Shown here one piece after another: positions 22,373 to 32,646 of a stretch of DNA of 64,000 nucleotides (position 1 is the stretch's first letter; each line of letters begins with the position of its first letter). The notes below the pieces were generated by a model. That model was not told the DNA's origin, did no database searches, and saw nothing but the letters and a program-made list of their open reading frames with translations. This stretch comes from Micromussa lordhowensis. Lineage: Eukaryota; Cnidaria; Anthozoa; Scleractinia; Lobophylliidae. The position numbers and the translations under genes were made by a program. Location: NCBI GenBank assembly GCA_964020085.1, contig OZ026598.1, forward strand, positions 22,697,450 through 22,761,449. The letters run 5' to 3'.

Positions 22373-23815
22373 CTAAAAAAATGAGAGAGAGTAAAAGGAA
22401 TCAGTCCAGTGTGCTTAGTTAAGACTGTTTACATCCATAACAATGACAAAACCGGCTCTTGGTCAGTCTCTGAAGAACTTGACCTGTTTTCTCTTTCTTG
22501 GCCGTCGCCCATTTTTTTCTTTCAAAGTGGACTGCTGCTGATTTTTCGTGCTCATAAGCCTAAGCAGCTTCTTGAAAATTCTCACAAGGAAGTCATGATT
22601 TAAATTAAAATCAAAGGAAAATCTTCACTTCAGTCAGGTCTTTGCTTCGTTAACAGAACTATGGCTTAAATACCTTAAATACCTTGCCTAAATACCTAAA
22701 TACCTTAACACCTCATATCTATGTTTTGTCTAGGCACACTTACATACTTAAAATACCCGTATTTTCCTTTATTCTTTATTTTTTAATACCGCCGAGTATT
22801 TGATTGCCTGTGGGGGGAAATCTCTATTTCCTATAAGCTTTGCTTCTTGGAGATTTCCCCACCACAGTCATTCCTTCTAAGTTGATGTTTATCTTAAATT
22901 TAATGTTAATTAGCTACTGATTGTTTTTTCTATGTGTTTTGTGACTTAATTTGTGTGGCAAGATAATAAAAATAAAAAAAATCATTGTGCCCAATTTTTC
23001 TGTACTGCTTTGTAAAGTTACATGCTGTTACAGTGCAATATCAGTCAGACTCGCTTTTAAGTTGCAATTCCACTCAGAATACCTCGCCTTCATAACCAAT
23101 CAAATGGCAAGAATTCTTCTAGCTATGCAATTCCAGTTAAACTGTTCCTGCCAACTGCCATGAACTGCAAACAGTCTAAAGCATCCTTTCATACCTAAAA
23201 TATCTTCAAGCACCTGAAATTTACTATTGATAACCTTAGGGTTTTAACATTATCATCAAAACCTCAAAAAAAGGAAATGAAAATTAAAGGGCTCGATCAT
23301 GATCTGAATGCAGCCACTGTAGTTTTGGAAAGTTAATTATTTACAGAATTCCCGCGGCCACAAGGTGCACTGATTTCTACTGCTAGAAGAAATACGAAAG
23401 TCACGAGAGCAAATTTTAACTCGCCAATCTGATCAAAGATTCAGTAAAAGAATGAAACAGATGACTATTACTATGACAAGCTGTAATCATCTTTCAGAAT
23501 CTTTGATGAAGGTTTGGGATGTAATAAGATTTGGCGCGAACTTGTGTCCACTCGAAGCAAACAGCGAAGTGGAAAAGAAGCTCATTAAAACAAGAAAACA
23601 AAAGGACACCCTAACCCGAATTGTCACGGCTAGATTTCCGTATAACCCATACTTCATTACGTTTACAGTTCTTTGTCAAAAGAAAACAATAGAACAATAA
23701 TATATTACCTTCAAAGCTTTCTTCGTGCCTTGCGGGTCCTACACAAAATGCGCAAACAACTGGTCTTCCTTGGTAACCAGGTCGAAAGTTTGTTAGGTAA
23801 CCAGGCCTCCTTTAG
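22373..23815. other. Non-coding stretch with one perfect-arm hairpin
   Basis: An inverted repeat occupies about 22809-22868: GGGGAAATCTC and its complement GAGATTTCCCC, extended by CTGTGG/CCACAG, enclose a 24-nt loop. Short TAAATACCT direct repeats lie at 22670-22712. No exon recognised. Confidence 0.5.
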
Positions 23816-24386
23816 ACGACCTTGGACTCTGGGAAGTGTTCTGGATTCTGGGAAGTGTTTGGATTCTGGGAAGTGTTTTTGGATTCTGGGAAGTGTTTTG
23901 GATTCTGGAAAGTGTTTTAAACTGTGGGAAGTGTTTTGGACTGTGGGAAGTGTTTTGGATTCTGGGAAGTGTTTTTAGACTGTGGGAAGTGTTTTTGGAC
24001 TGTGGGAAGTGTTTTGAATTCTGGGAAGTGTTTTGGATTCTGAGAAGTGTTTTTGGATTCTGGGAAGTGTTTTGGATTCTGGAAAGTGTTTTAAACTGTG
24101 GGAAGTGTTTTGGACTGTGGGAAGTGTTTTGGATTCTGGGAAGTGTTTTGGATTCTGGGGAGTGTTTTTGGATTCTGGGAAGTGTTTTGGACTGGGAAGT
24201 GTTTTGGATTCTGGGGAGTGTTTTTGGATTCTGGGAAGTGTTTTGGACTGTGGGAAGTGTTTGGATTTTGGGAAGTGTTTTCCAGATTCTGGGAAGTGTT
24301 TTGGATTCTGGGACGTGTTTTGGATTCTGGGAAGTGTTTTTGGATTCTGGGAAGTGTTTTTGGACTGTGGGAAGTGTTTTGTCCCT
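23816..24386. repeat. 17-20-bp minisatellite (GGATTCTGGGAAGTGTTTT)
   Basis: About 30 copies of a unit alternating between GGATTCTGGGAAGTGTTTT and GGACTGTGGGAAGTGTTTT, with unit length varying from 17 to 20 bases by the T run. The unit has few stops on either strand, so long repetitive frames exist in several frames (such as WILGSV and its complement RIQNTSQNP). These are not supported as genes. Confidence 0.9.
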
Positions 24387-24505
24387 ATGAGCCACGGTAC
24401 TTTGGTATGCAAGTTCATTGTATGATTACACTTGTAAAACCTCTAGGACAATTAAGTGCAATAAAAATAAATGAAAATTATAACTGCTTGAAACAACGTT
24501 AATAC

Positions 24506-24628
24506 CTGCATTGCTGGTGATATCTTCTTGTGAGATTTCTTCTAACTGTTTTGCCTCTGTAAAGAAATTATGCTGCTGATGTTGTGTTTGATCTGCTTCT
24601 GTAGCTGCTTCTTTTGCCACTCCAGAAG
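24506..24628 (-). CDS. Linker exon (41 codons, phase 1-1)
   Basis: Bordered by TTTTGCAG and GTATTA. Encodes a Glu/Gln/Ala-rich stretch (GVAKEAATEADQTQHQQH) without recognisable domain. Its length is a multiple of three with phase-1 ends, as in the neighbouring linker exons. Confidence 0.5.
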
Positions 24629-24756
24629 CTGCAAAAGTTAGTGCAAGATAATTTTTTTTGGTTTTGGCACAAGGTGTGCTGTTATAGATTTTTTCCAAGC
24701 CTTTTTTTGTCAACTGTGTAGTAATGTAAAGCAACTGCAGAGCCACAGTGGTGGAA

Positions 24757-26830
24757 ACCTCTTTAATGGATTTTCATTAGGTCGAATTACAAAATCATGC
24801 ATGTTGTAAATTTCAAAAAATGGTGAATTTTGCTATGTGCATGTACCTGAGCTCCCTTGTTCTGGACTGATTTCTACATGATCTGTCCGGCCAACTACTG
24901 GAATGTATGCCTCTTGTGACACTTCAAAATCTGCATTTTTGCAAAACAAATCTACGTTTGTACACCAAAATCATTCTAAGAAATCACTAAATATATATGC
25001 TACTACTTCAGTGAAAATACTACTTGTCAGCTGGTACAACGTTAATTTATTCAGTATTCTTCAATGGTGTAGTGTTGTAGTTCAAAAACAAATTACAAAA
25101 TATTTACAGCTTTAAGCTCAATGCATGTAGGTAGTATGTTTACCTTCAGTCTCAGTTGACAACGCTTTATCTGCCTGTTCTGCAGGACATCTGCTTGACT
25201 CTGCTTCACTGGCAGAGGAGGAGGGATTAATTCTGAGCTCTTCTACTAGGCTAGTAACATCTCCCTGTTGTGATTTCCTGCACCTGTACAGAAATCAGAA
25301 ATTAATAAGCAAACGTACTATAAAATGTGCTTTAGTGTTTCTTTCCATTACAGTTTACTTAGCAAAAGTTCACCATATTACCTTATTATTAAGTAAATTA
25401 ATGTAAATTATATGCCTGCGTGTAAATTCCATAAATAAAATGAAAACAGTTCTGCGAGTTGTCTTAGCACAGTATCTGTGACAATTGGTAGCACAATTTT
25501 ATAAAGGAACAGTTTAAGTGTAATTTGATTTTAAACCTGAAATGCTCTAACCCCTAACCCTACAGTGAAAACCTCTTTTAGTGAATTTAATTAGGTCAAA
25601 GTACAAAATGTGCATATTGTATTAACAATTCCTTCCAAAAACGTTGAAATTATTGTTATGTGCATGTACCTGAGCTCCCTTGTTCTGGACTGATTTCTAC
25701 ATGATCTGTCCGGCCAACTACTGGAATGTCTGCCTCTTGTGACACTTCAAAATCTGCATTTTGGCAAAACAAATCTATGTTTGTACACCAAAATCATTCT
25801 AAGAAATCACTGAATATATATGCTACTACTTCAGTGAAAACGCTACTTGTCAGCTGGTACAACGTTAATTTATTCAGTATTCTTCAATAGTGTGGTGTTG
25901 TTGAAAGTTCAAAAACAAATAACAAAATATTTACAGCTTTAAGACCAATACATGTAGTTAGTATGTTTACCTTCAGTCTCAGTTGACCACGTTTTATCTG
26001 CCTGTTCTGCGGGACATCTGCTTGACTCTGCTTCACTGGCAGAGGAGGAGGGATTAATTCTGAGCTCTTCTACTAGGCTAGTAACATCTCCCTGTTGTGA
26101 TTTTCCTGCAGCTGTACAGAAATCAGAAATTAATATGCAAGTGTACTATAAAATGTACTTTTGTGGTTCTCTCAATTTCAGTTTATGAAGCAACTAAAGT
26201 TCAGTCATTTACTTTATCATCAAGTTATTTTTTGGGGAAAATATTATACCGTTTCCGATTGGTTAGAAACCATGCACATAATTCATTATAACAAACTGCT
26301 GTTGGCCAAATTTGGAAAGAACTTTGTCATATTGAAGCAATGGCGTCAAAAGTGTAGTCCAGTGCCGATTGTTGAACCGATCACTTTGAAATGACGCCTA
26401 AAGTGCAGCCCACTACAGATTATTGAACCATTGACTGAAACAACTTGGGCAAGATGGTAGTGACTGTGTTATTTTTATTGAGCAGAAAAACAAAGAGCGA
26501 AATGGCAAAAAAAACTTAAAGAATGGGAAGAAAAATAGGAAAGCCATTATTGAATTTGGCTTTTGTAGGATATGAAGAATTCTGCAGATCTCGGTGGGTG
26601 TTGTCCACCGCGGCCTTCGGCCTCCGTGGATAACACCTTCCTTGATCTGATATGCTACTCAGCTTCATTCAATTATTGCTAAAGATATATGTGTGAATCC
26701 CTTGACTAACTTGAAGATAGTTGTGTTAGTTGTCATAGCACTGTTTCTGTGACCACTGATAGCGTAACTTTTGGCTTTGACTAAATTTCAAATTATTTCA
26801 ATTTTAATTGAAATGTGAAATGCTCCTTTT
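24757..26830. repeat. Tandem segmental duplication carrying two exons
   Basis: 24757-25567 and 25567-26830 are copies. The exon beginning DFEVSQEA occurs at 24930-24847 and 25753-25670 (offset 823); the exon beginning with the QQGDVTSLVEEL segment occurs at 25283-25142 and 26111-25971 (offset about 827). The second copy is longer because a dispersed element fills about 26215-26690; homology resumes at 26710 (compare 25440). In the first copy the QQGDV exon has lost one base (three As in place of four in GGAAAATCAC), which shifts it to an early stop. Confidence 0.75.
26215..26690 (+). mobile_element. Dispersed MITE-like repeat with terminal hairpin
   Basis: This segment interrupts the duplicated unit and is partly matched in reverse orientation at about 36110-36303 (shared features: a TTTCYGATTGGTTA motif, alternating GATTATTGAACC words and AAAGTGCAGCCCA). 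Toward its right end is a near-palindrome at 26599-26632 around GCGGCCTTCGGCC. No coding capacity. Exact termini and target duplication were not resolved. Confidence 0.5.
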
Positions 26831-26885
26831 TATTAAAATCTATTGCATACATCATAAGGTTTTCACAGATTTGAATTTTGCATAC

Positions 26886-27183
26886 CTTTAAGTATATTGT
26901 CAAGGTGGTTTTCGTTAATTGCACTCCAATGCACTATAACACAGCGGTCTGGCTTGGAGTTCCCTGATTTCCCTCTTCTAATTGAATGATCTGTTGAGTC
27001 ACTCTTCAGAAAGTACTGAGTTGCTGGGCTCACACCATACTCCTTATTGAGTTGTCTTCTTATCTCCTTCTCTGCTGGTAGACCATATCCTTCGTCTTTG
27101 AGTATTTGAATGATGCGTGGTAGTCTTAGTGCTATGCTTCTGTTACTTGAAGATTGAATATCAGGATTTACAAGTTTTAAGAC
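26886..27183 (-). CDS. Helical-domain exon of the ATPase-like gene
   Basis: 298 nt, acceptor CTGTTAG and donor AAAG/GTATGC, entering phase 0 and leaving phase 1, no internal stop. Encodes VLKLVNPDIQSSSNRS, then LPRIIQILKDEGYGLPAEKEI and an RRQLNKEYGVSP helix, and ends WSAINENHLDNILK. The pattern suggests a small winged-helix-like fold, but I cannot name it. Confidence 0.55.
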
Positions 27184-28269
27184 CTAACAGCAAGAAGTAA
27201 AATGAAATGGTGTATATTGTTAGTGCTTATTTTTGACATTTTATATCAAACCTGGTCGAACTCCAATCATTCGAACTTGCACTAAAACGGCTTAGTTGTG
27301 AAAGTTTAATGCAGTGATGTTTGTCAATAGCAAGCGAACTGTGATACAGATTGTAACTTCGAAATTGTGTATTGTACAAACACTACATAGTCCTAAAAAC
27401 TAGCATTGCTGTTAAGAAAACGTGAATTGAAATCAAACTTTGCATTGAAGACAATGGCCTTTTGTATCCATTATACGGTGTTCTGAAACGATGTGTTCAG
27501 TCGAGTAACTCTTGTGTTGTTAGGCCTTGATATTGTATAAAACAATGGCACAGTACCTCGCATACAGGCATTCACGGTAGTACAGTTGCCATGTGCATAA
27601 ATAACCTCTGATCAAGTTTGGAGGTACTCTTCGAGACTGAGGATGGAGTTACATCAGGTGTTGCGGTGAAATACCGTTGCACTCCCTCCGAAACGATGAC
27701 ATTCTCAACATAACTCCAGATTGAGTCATCAGATTCAATTGATCCTCGCTGTCCTCTAGTGCATCTCGTAACTTCATCATGTCAAGAGGAAAAAATTCAA
27801 TTATACTTTGTCATTCCCTTAACTTTTTTTTTTCCATCATCATTCATTTTTTATCATCATTGAGGTTTGAATTTCTGAAACGCAGAATAGTTGCGTCTGA
27901 AGGAACTTGGGGAAAGATTTGTAGTTCATCTGGTTATGTGTTTCTAGTATATAAAGACAAGCATGAGATGTATCCTGAAAATTACTTTGTCAATATATAT
28001 CCAGTCATCTCTGACCTCACACTTGGTCAATAACCCATATTTTTTATATGGCTGTATCTCACAAGGACTGGGGACTTCCAAATTCACGAATTTGATAGGA
28101 CTCCATGGGGAAAGCGGTTGAGATTATCCCAGCTAAACAGGTAATTTTTGGCAGTGGAAAAGGTGGAAACTGAAATGAAAAATCAGTGACTATTTTCATA
28201 TTAACAGAGCTTAGTCGGTCAGTATCGGAGAATCTTATATTTATATACATGTGTATCAAGTCTGCTTAC
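27184..28269. other. Intron, nothing recognised
   Basis: AT-rich, no protein-like frame; the ORF at 27779-28033 looks fortuitous. Confidence 0.4.
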
Positions 28270-28543
28270 TATGATTGCATGATGAACCAGGAGGCTTATT
28301 GCTTTTAATATCCTAGACTCTATGCCACAACACAGTTTGGACACACGCAGCAGGATATCTCGCTGTAATTTACTTTGTTTTTCTGGTGTTTCAAAGGCTC
28401 TTTCCAGATGAACCATTTTGCCATAAAGACAAGAGGCCGCCTTAATGTTTTCACGAAGAAGAGCCTCATTCTCCGCTTGGGTTGTATAGTCAATGGCTTC
28501 TGGGTTTTCAATGAATGGAATGACAAGAACCCTACTGATGAAC
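28270..28543 (-). CDS. ATPase-like gene exon with arginine-finger-like motif
   Basis: 274 nt, acceptor TCAACAG and donor ATA/GTAAGC, phase 2 in and phase 0 out. Encodes FISRVLVIPFIENPEAIDY, then a long helical region (ENIKAASCLYGKMVHLERAF, LLRVSKLCCGIESRILKAIS). It joins in phase to the residues HD(K) of the exon near 30560 and to VLKLVNPD of the next exon. Confidence 0.55.
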
Positions 28544-29217
28544 CTGTTGACACGCAAATAAAACAACAGTAACGGTTAGCCATGGCCGAACACATTACAC
28601 ACATGCTTGATCTATTTCATTGAACCCTCTAATGGCTTCAAGAACCGAGCCCACAAGTCGTTCCAAAAATATCACTAACAAGTTTAATTTTCAAAAAATA
28701 AATAAAATATTTACCAGTGGAAATTATTCATCGTAATACTAGATCATGATTTGCTGACAGACAAAGGTAAATTTTCTAAGCCAATGTTATGATGTAAAAC
28801 GATGAGAAAATGAAATGGAAACTTTCGAATGCAAAAATGGCTACACGAAAGATCTCTCGGTACTTTCTCGACGCAAACTTTGTGATGTTTATGTAATTAA
28901 TAAGTAATCTCGTTCATTTTGGAGTTAATTTGCAATTGTGAGTTTTTCAAAAACCTGAAATTGCACTGGCTGAAGCGGGTCGTTCATTGTCAACTTTTGG
29001 AAAAATCCATTCGTGCAAATTGATTCTAAATTGAACTTGATAACATATAATTACCTATACCAACTAGTGAGTTCAATATTCACATAATCAATTCATTGTT
29101 TCATTCTTGAAACTACTAGCAGGGTCAAGATTCAAACAATCACTTCCTAAATATGTAATCTTGGGGAGTACATTTTAAACTTAGTAACCAGGCAAACCAG
29201 GCATGAAAAGGATTAAA

Positions 29218-29219
29218 TG

Positions 29220-29259
<40 letters not shown>

Positions 29260-30080
29260 CTTTATTTATGTGTCTGTCAAAATCTAGCAGAGGGGATTCC
29301 ACACTGCTAATAGGGGACACCTAACTATCTAAAATATAATCTAAAAATACAAAACGAATCAATAAGAATTAAGACTAGAATCTACTAAGACTAGGATTGC
29401 TAACTACTATTGACCTCTAAATTCTAATTATAAAATTCCAAATAATCTTGTAGTTAAATAAAGTAATTAAGAAAGTTTAAAATTAAGAATTGCAAAGGTA
29501 GCAGCCACCACATCCCTCCAAGATGTCACTCAAATCAAGACTTCGTATCCGGGTCTTAAATTGCGTAAGACTGGAAGCCGATCTGTCTTTACTTGATATC
29601 TTACTCCAGAGTCTTGGACCTAAGTATCGAATTGAGTGTTTTCCATGTGTAACTGTATTAAAACTAGATTGATAAAAATCTTTCTGCCGTAAATTGTAAT
29701 TATGGCTACTAATCAGAAACATGTCACAAATTGTCCGCGGACACAAATTATGTTTAACCTTATACATTAAAATACATATGTCTTGTAGTCTCCTATTGTA
29801 CAAAGTTGGCAACTTTGCTTTAGCTAACAGCTGTTGGTAGCTAGACTGCTTGTCTTTAAATACAGCGTGCAGTCCACACTCCTGTACTCTCTCTAGTCTA
29901 CGGGTGTCAGAGGCTCTACAAAAATGCCACACTAAGTGACAATATGTTAGATGAGGGAGAATAGCTACCTTGAAGAGATTTAATTTGGCCTCAGTTGGTA
30001 TGAGATTCCTCAGCCTCATTATCACACCTATTCTCTGACTAGCTTTCTTACAAACATTACTAATATGCAAATTAGTAAAT
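29218..30080 (-). mobile_element. 5'-truncated CR1/L2-like LINE copy
   Basis: The minus-strand frame 30070-29483 (195 codons) is the C-terminal part of a non-LTR reverse transcriptase ORF2 of CR1/L2/jockey type. Motifs: SQRIGVIMRLRNLIP, LFKVAILPHLTYCHLVWHFC, the thumb-like RLERVQECGLHAVF and HSIRYLGPRLW. It ends in a TAG and a short 3' UTR, and terminates in a TTA simple repeat on the minus strand (AAT run at 29220-29257), which is how CR1/L2 elements usually end. The 5' two thirds of the element are missing. It lies in an intron of the ATPase-like gene in the same orientation. Confidence 0.8.
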
Positions 30081-30589
30081 AATATAAAACTACTTTCTTT
30101 TGGGGTTGGAAGGCAGCAGCTGGATGGTTAAATGAAAAGCAATTTTTGTTTTACGCAGAAAAAAATCACTGTTAATGCAGAGGTTGCGGATGTCAGTGAT
30201 GAATACCACTTCCATGGATCCTTGACTGGTTTAATCCTCAATGAAACTTGGCTAAATTGTACTCCGTGGGGTGAAGATACTCGGTTGTAACAATCAGGCC
30301 CCACGTTTGGAGCAGATTTCAGCGAACTTTCTTAGTCCCATAAACACAAAAATGCAGTAATTCAAATGTTCATTTTTAATCTGGGAGAAAAAATTATTTA
30401 CCAATAAAAATATCTCTAAGCGATATGGCATGAATAAAACATTCTGCAATAATAACAGGAACAATAATTATAACAATGATGAATCGTTGTAAATAGTTCT
30501 GCATGTAAATAGTGTGTGCAGTCAGAATGTTATGCAAAGCATCTAGTCATTTAAAAAAGCCACATACTTATCATGGACTGCCTTAACCA

Positions 30590-31032
30590 TATCTAGCATC
30601 TCCCAGTTGACAGCCAGAAGAAGGCACACTCTAGGTTTGTCTTCAGATGAATTGGTTGCCCGAACATTACTTTGATAGAACGTTTTCACCAGTTGCTTGA
30701 TATCTTGATGTCATCCAGATCTTCAATGCCAAAAGGATTAATATTTCTTTTTGAAGCATATTTGGTAAGCCAAGCAAAGCTCTGCCCATTGAAGATGCTA
30801 CACTCGTCCTGACCATAAGGTGCAATAGCACAGAACAGAGCGGTGGACTTTCCACGGTTCACATCACCAACAAGAATTGGTACTGGGAAAAGGCTCCAGC
30901 ATCGAAGAACAGCTTCATAGTTGTGGCACATAAGACCTGCACTCAACGAGAAAAAGCGGGCCAGGAAATTGTTGTGCAAACATGCCTTCATACTTTTTAA
31001 AAGATGAAAGAGTGGTGTATAGGTCTTGGCAA
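30590..31032 (-). pseudogene. ATPase-like gene: P-loop half of the exon split by the gypsy element
   Basis: Reading from 31032 down, the frame gives SMKACLHNNFLARFFSLSAG and then a Walker A (GDVNRGKST) and a Walker-B-like PFGIEDLDD. At about 30709-30696 the word ATCAAGAT is followed by ATCAAG again; this 8-bp duplication shifts the frame and causes TGA. Past it, another frame continues well (KTFYQSNVRATNSSEDKP, then LLLAVNWEML) to a possible donor at about 30568 (AA/GTATGT). The upstream half of the exon lies at 35774-35943. Confidence 0.6.
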
Positions 31033-31186
31033 TGTAACGTCACGTGATAGTTGTTGTCCAGTAGGAAACCAGATGGCATGTGCTCGGCATGTTGTGCAAA
31101 GGGTCTTCAGTGCACGGACTCATGAGATTAAAGTATCGTTTACAATTAGACACGTTTTGGTTGCTGTATAAAGCCACAACGTTACA
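31033..31186 (+). repeat. Ty3/gypsy 5' LTR
   Basis: 154 bp starting TGTAACGTCACGTGATAG and ending CACAACGTTACA; contains a CACGTG/CACGTGAT motif and a TATAAAG at about 31167. Near-identical to 35619-35773. Confidence 0.93.
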
Positions 31187-31202
31187 TGGTGTCAGAAAGC
31201 GG
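31187..31202 (+). promoter_or_regulatory. Primer-binding site of the gypsy element
   Basis: TGGTGTCAGAAAGCGG abuts the LTR end, as expected for the complement of a tRNA 3' end ending in CCA. A leucine tRNA primer is my guess from similar Mag/SURL elements. Confidence 0.6.
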
Positions 31203-31290
31203 TTGGAATTCGCGCTTTCGTTTTGGTTATTTAACCACGTCATTTGAACGTCAACCCTAGTCAACAACGAGTTTAACAAGCGACTGAAAC

Positions 31291-32646
31291 ATGCCCGCCG
31301 ATCCACCGAATAAGGGAGGACAACAAGCTGTTCAAGCACGGATATTTACCAGTAACGTCCCGGTTCCTCCACAAATTGAGTTATCTGGAAACCTTGCTAA
31401 TAATTGGAAGCAGTGGAAGCAGGTTTGGAGTGCTTACGAATTAGTTACACGTCTCAATGAGCAGACCGACGAGTATCGAGTGGCTGCATTTATCACATGC
31501 ATTGGTCCAAAAGCGCTCGCTATCCACAATGGCCTTCCGTTCCAGAGTGAAGACGAGAAGAAGAATTTGGCGAAAATCCTCGAATTATGGGAATCCTATT
31601 GTCTGGGAAAAACAAACATTATTTACGAAAGATATTGTTTCAATAATCGCAATCAAGACGCCGGTGAATCAATCGACACTTACGCATCAAATTTGAGATC
31701 TCTCTCCGACACGTGCAACTTTGGCGCGCTTAAAGACGAAATGATACGAGACAGGATCGTCTGCGGAGTTCGTGACAGCAGTTTAAGAAAGAAACTACTA
31801 CAAGTACCGGAACTTACGCTTGAAAAGTGTATAGATATGTGCCGCAGCGCCGAAGCCACGTCAACTCAACTGGAAGCCATGTCAGCGCAAACTTCACACG
31901 TACCCCCACCCCCTGAGGTGAACTTTGTCAAAAAGCCGTCGAAGGGCGCGGGTACATCACCCATTGTAAAGGATTCCCGAGTTTGTGGTCAAACGCATGA
32001 GATGGAGAGATCAAAGTGTCCAGCTTTTGGAAAAATTTGCTCTGTTTGTCAAAGAGAGAATCATTTTGCCTTGAAATGTTCCCACAAAAAGAAGCCACAT
32101 AAGACAAAGAAACCTCCACACAAGCATTCACTGAATCAGTTCGACTGTGATGAAAGTGAAGAGGAAACTCTCTCTGTATCATGCTCCGAAGAAGAGATCA
32201 ATACCGTGGATAGCCACACAAACAAGATCGTGGCCACTATGAAGGTTGGTGGGAAGGACGTGAAAATGCTTATTGACTCAGGTGCATCCTGCAATGTTCT
32301 CCTCATCAAGTATCTCCCCAAAGGAACCGTGGTTGAGAAATCGAGTCATACCCTCAAGATGTACTCAAAGTCAACCATGTCAGCCGTTGGTAAAGTCAAA
32401 ATCTCCCTAGTTAATCCTAGGAACATGGAAAGCTATTTGATCGATTTCACCATTGTTGATGGCAATTTTGCTCCATTACTCGGTCTGGAAACTGCTCAGA
32501 AGATGAAGCTACTGGTTGTGCAAACACAGAACATTTTGTCGATTAGAGAGGATACATCGTCCTTTGATGCTGGGAAGCCTAATGAGTTAATATCCAGACG
32601 TCTTTGGAGAATAGTTGGGCTGCATGGAAGGGAAAGTACACCTTGA
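31291..32646 (+). CDS. Ty3/gypsy gag-protease ORF
   Basis: 451 codons. The gag part begins MPADPPNKGG and contains the capsid-like segment around WKQWKQVWSAYE. A Cys-rich knuckle follows (CGQTHEMERSKCPAFGK, then CSVCQRENHFALKC). Next is the aspartic protease active site LIDSGASCN at about residues 328-336, with the flap-side LLGLETAQ near the end. The last about 15 codons are in a different frame from the family, so the gag-pro to pol transition carries a frameshift. Confidence 0.88.
   Translation: MPADPPNKGGQQAVQARIFTSNVPVPPQIELSGNLANNWKQWKQVWSAYELVTRLNEQTDEYRVAAFITCIGPKALAIHNGLPFQSEDEKKNLAKILELWESYCLGKTNIIYERYCFNNRNQDAGESIDTYASNLRSLSDTCNFGALKDEMIRDRIVCGVRDSSLRKKLLQVPELTLEKCIDMCRSAEATSTQLEAMSAQTSHVPPPPEVNFVKKPSKGAGTSPIVKDSRVCGQTHEMERSKCPAFGKICSVCQRENHFALKCSHKKKPHKTKKPPHKHSLNQFDCDESEEETLSVSCSEEEINTVDSHTNKIVATMKVGGKDVKMLIDSGASCNVLLIKYLPKGTVVEKSSHTLKMYSKSTMSAVGKVKISLVNPRNMESYLIDFTIVDGNFAPLLGLETAQKMKLLVVQTQNILSIREDTSSFDAGKPNELISRRLWRIVGLHGRESTP

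Noticed and set aside
23793..24502. Repetitive proteins on both strands over the minisatellite
   Set aside because: Frames on both strands are a by-product of the stop-poor unit.
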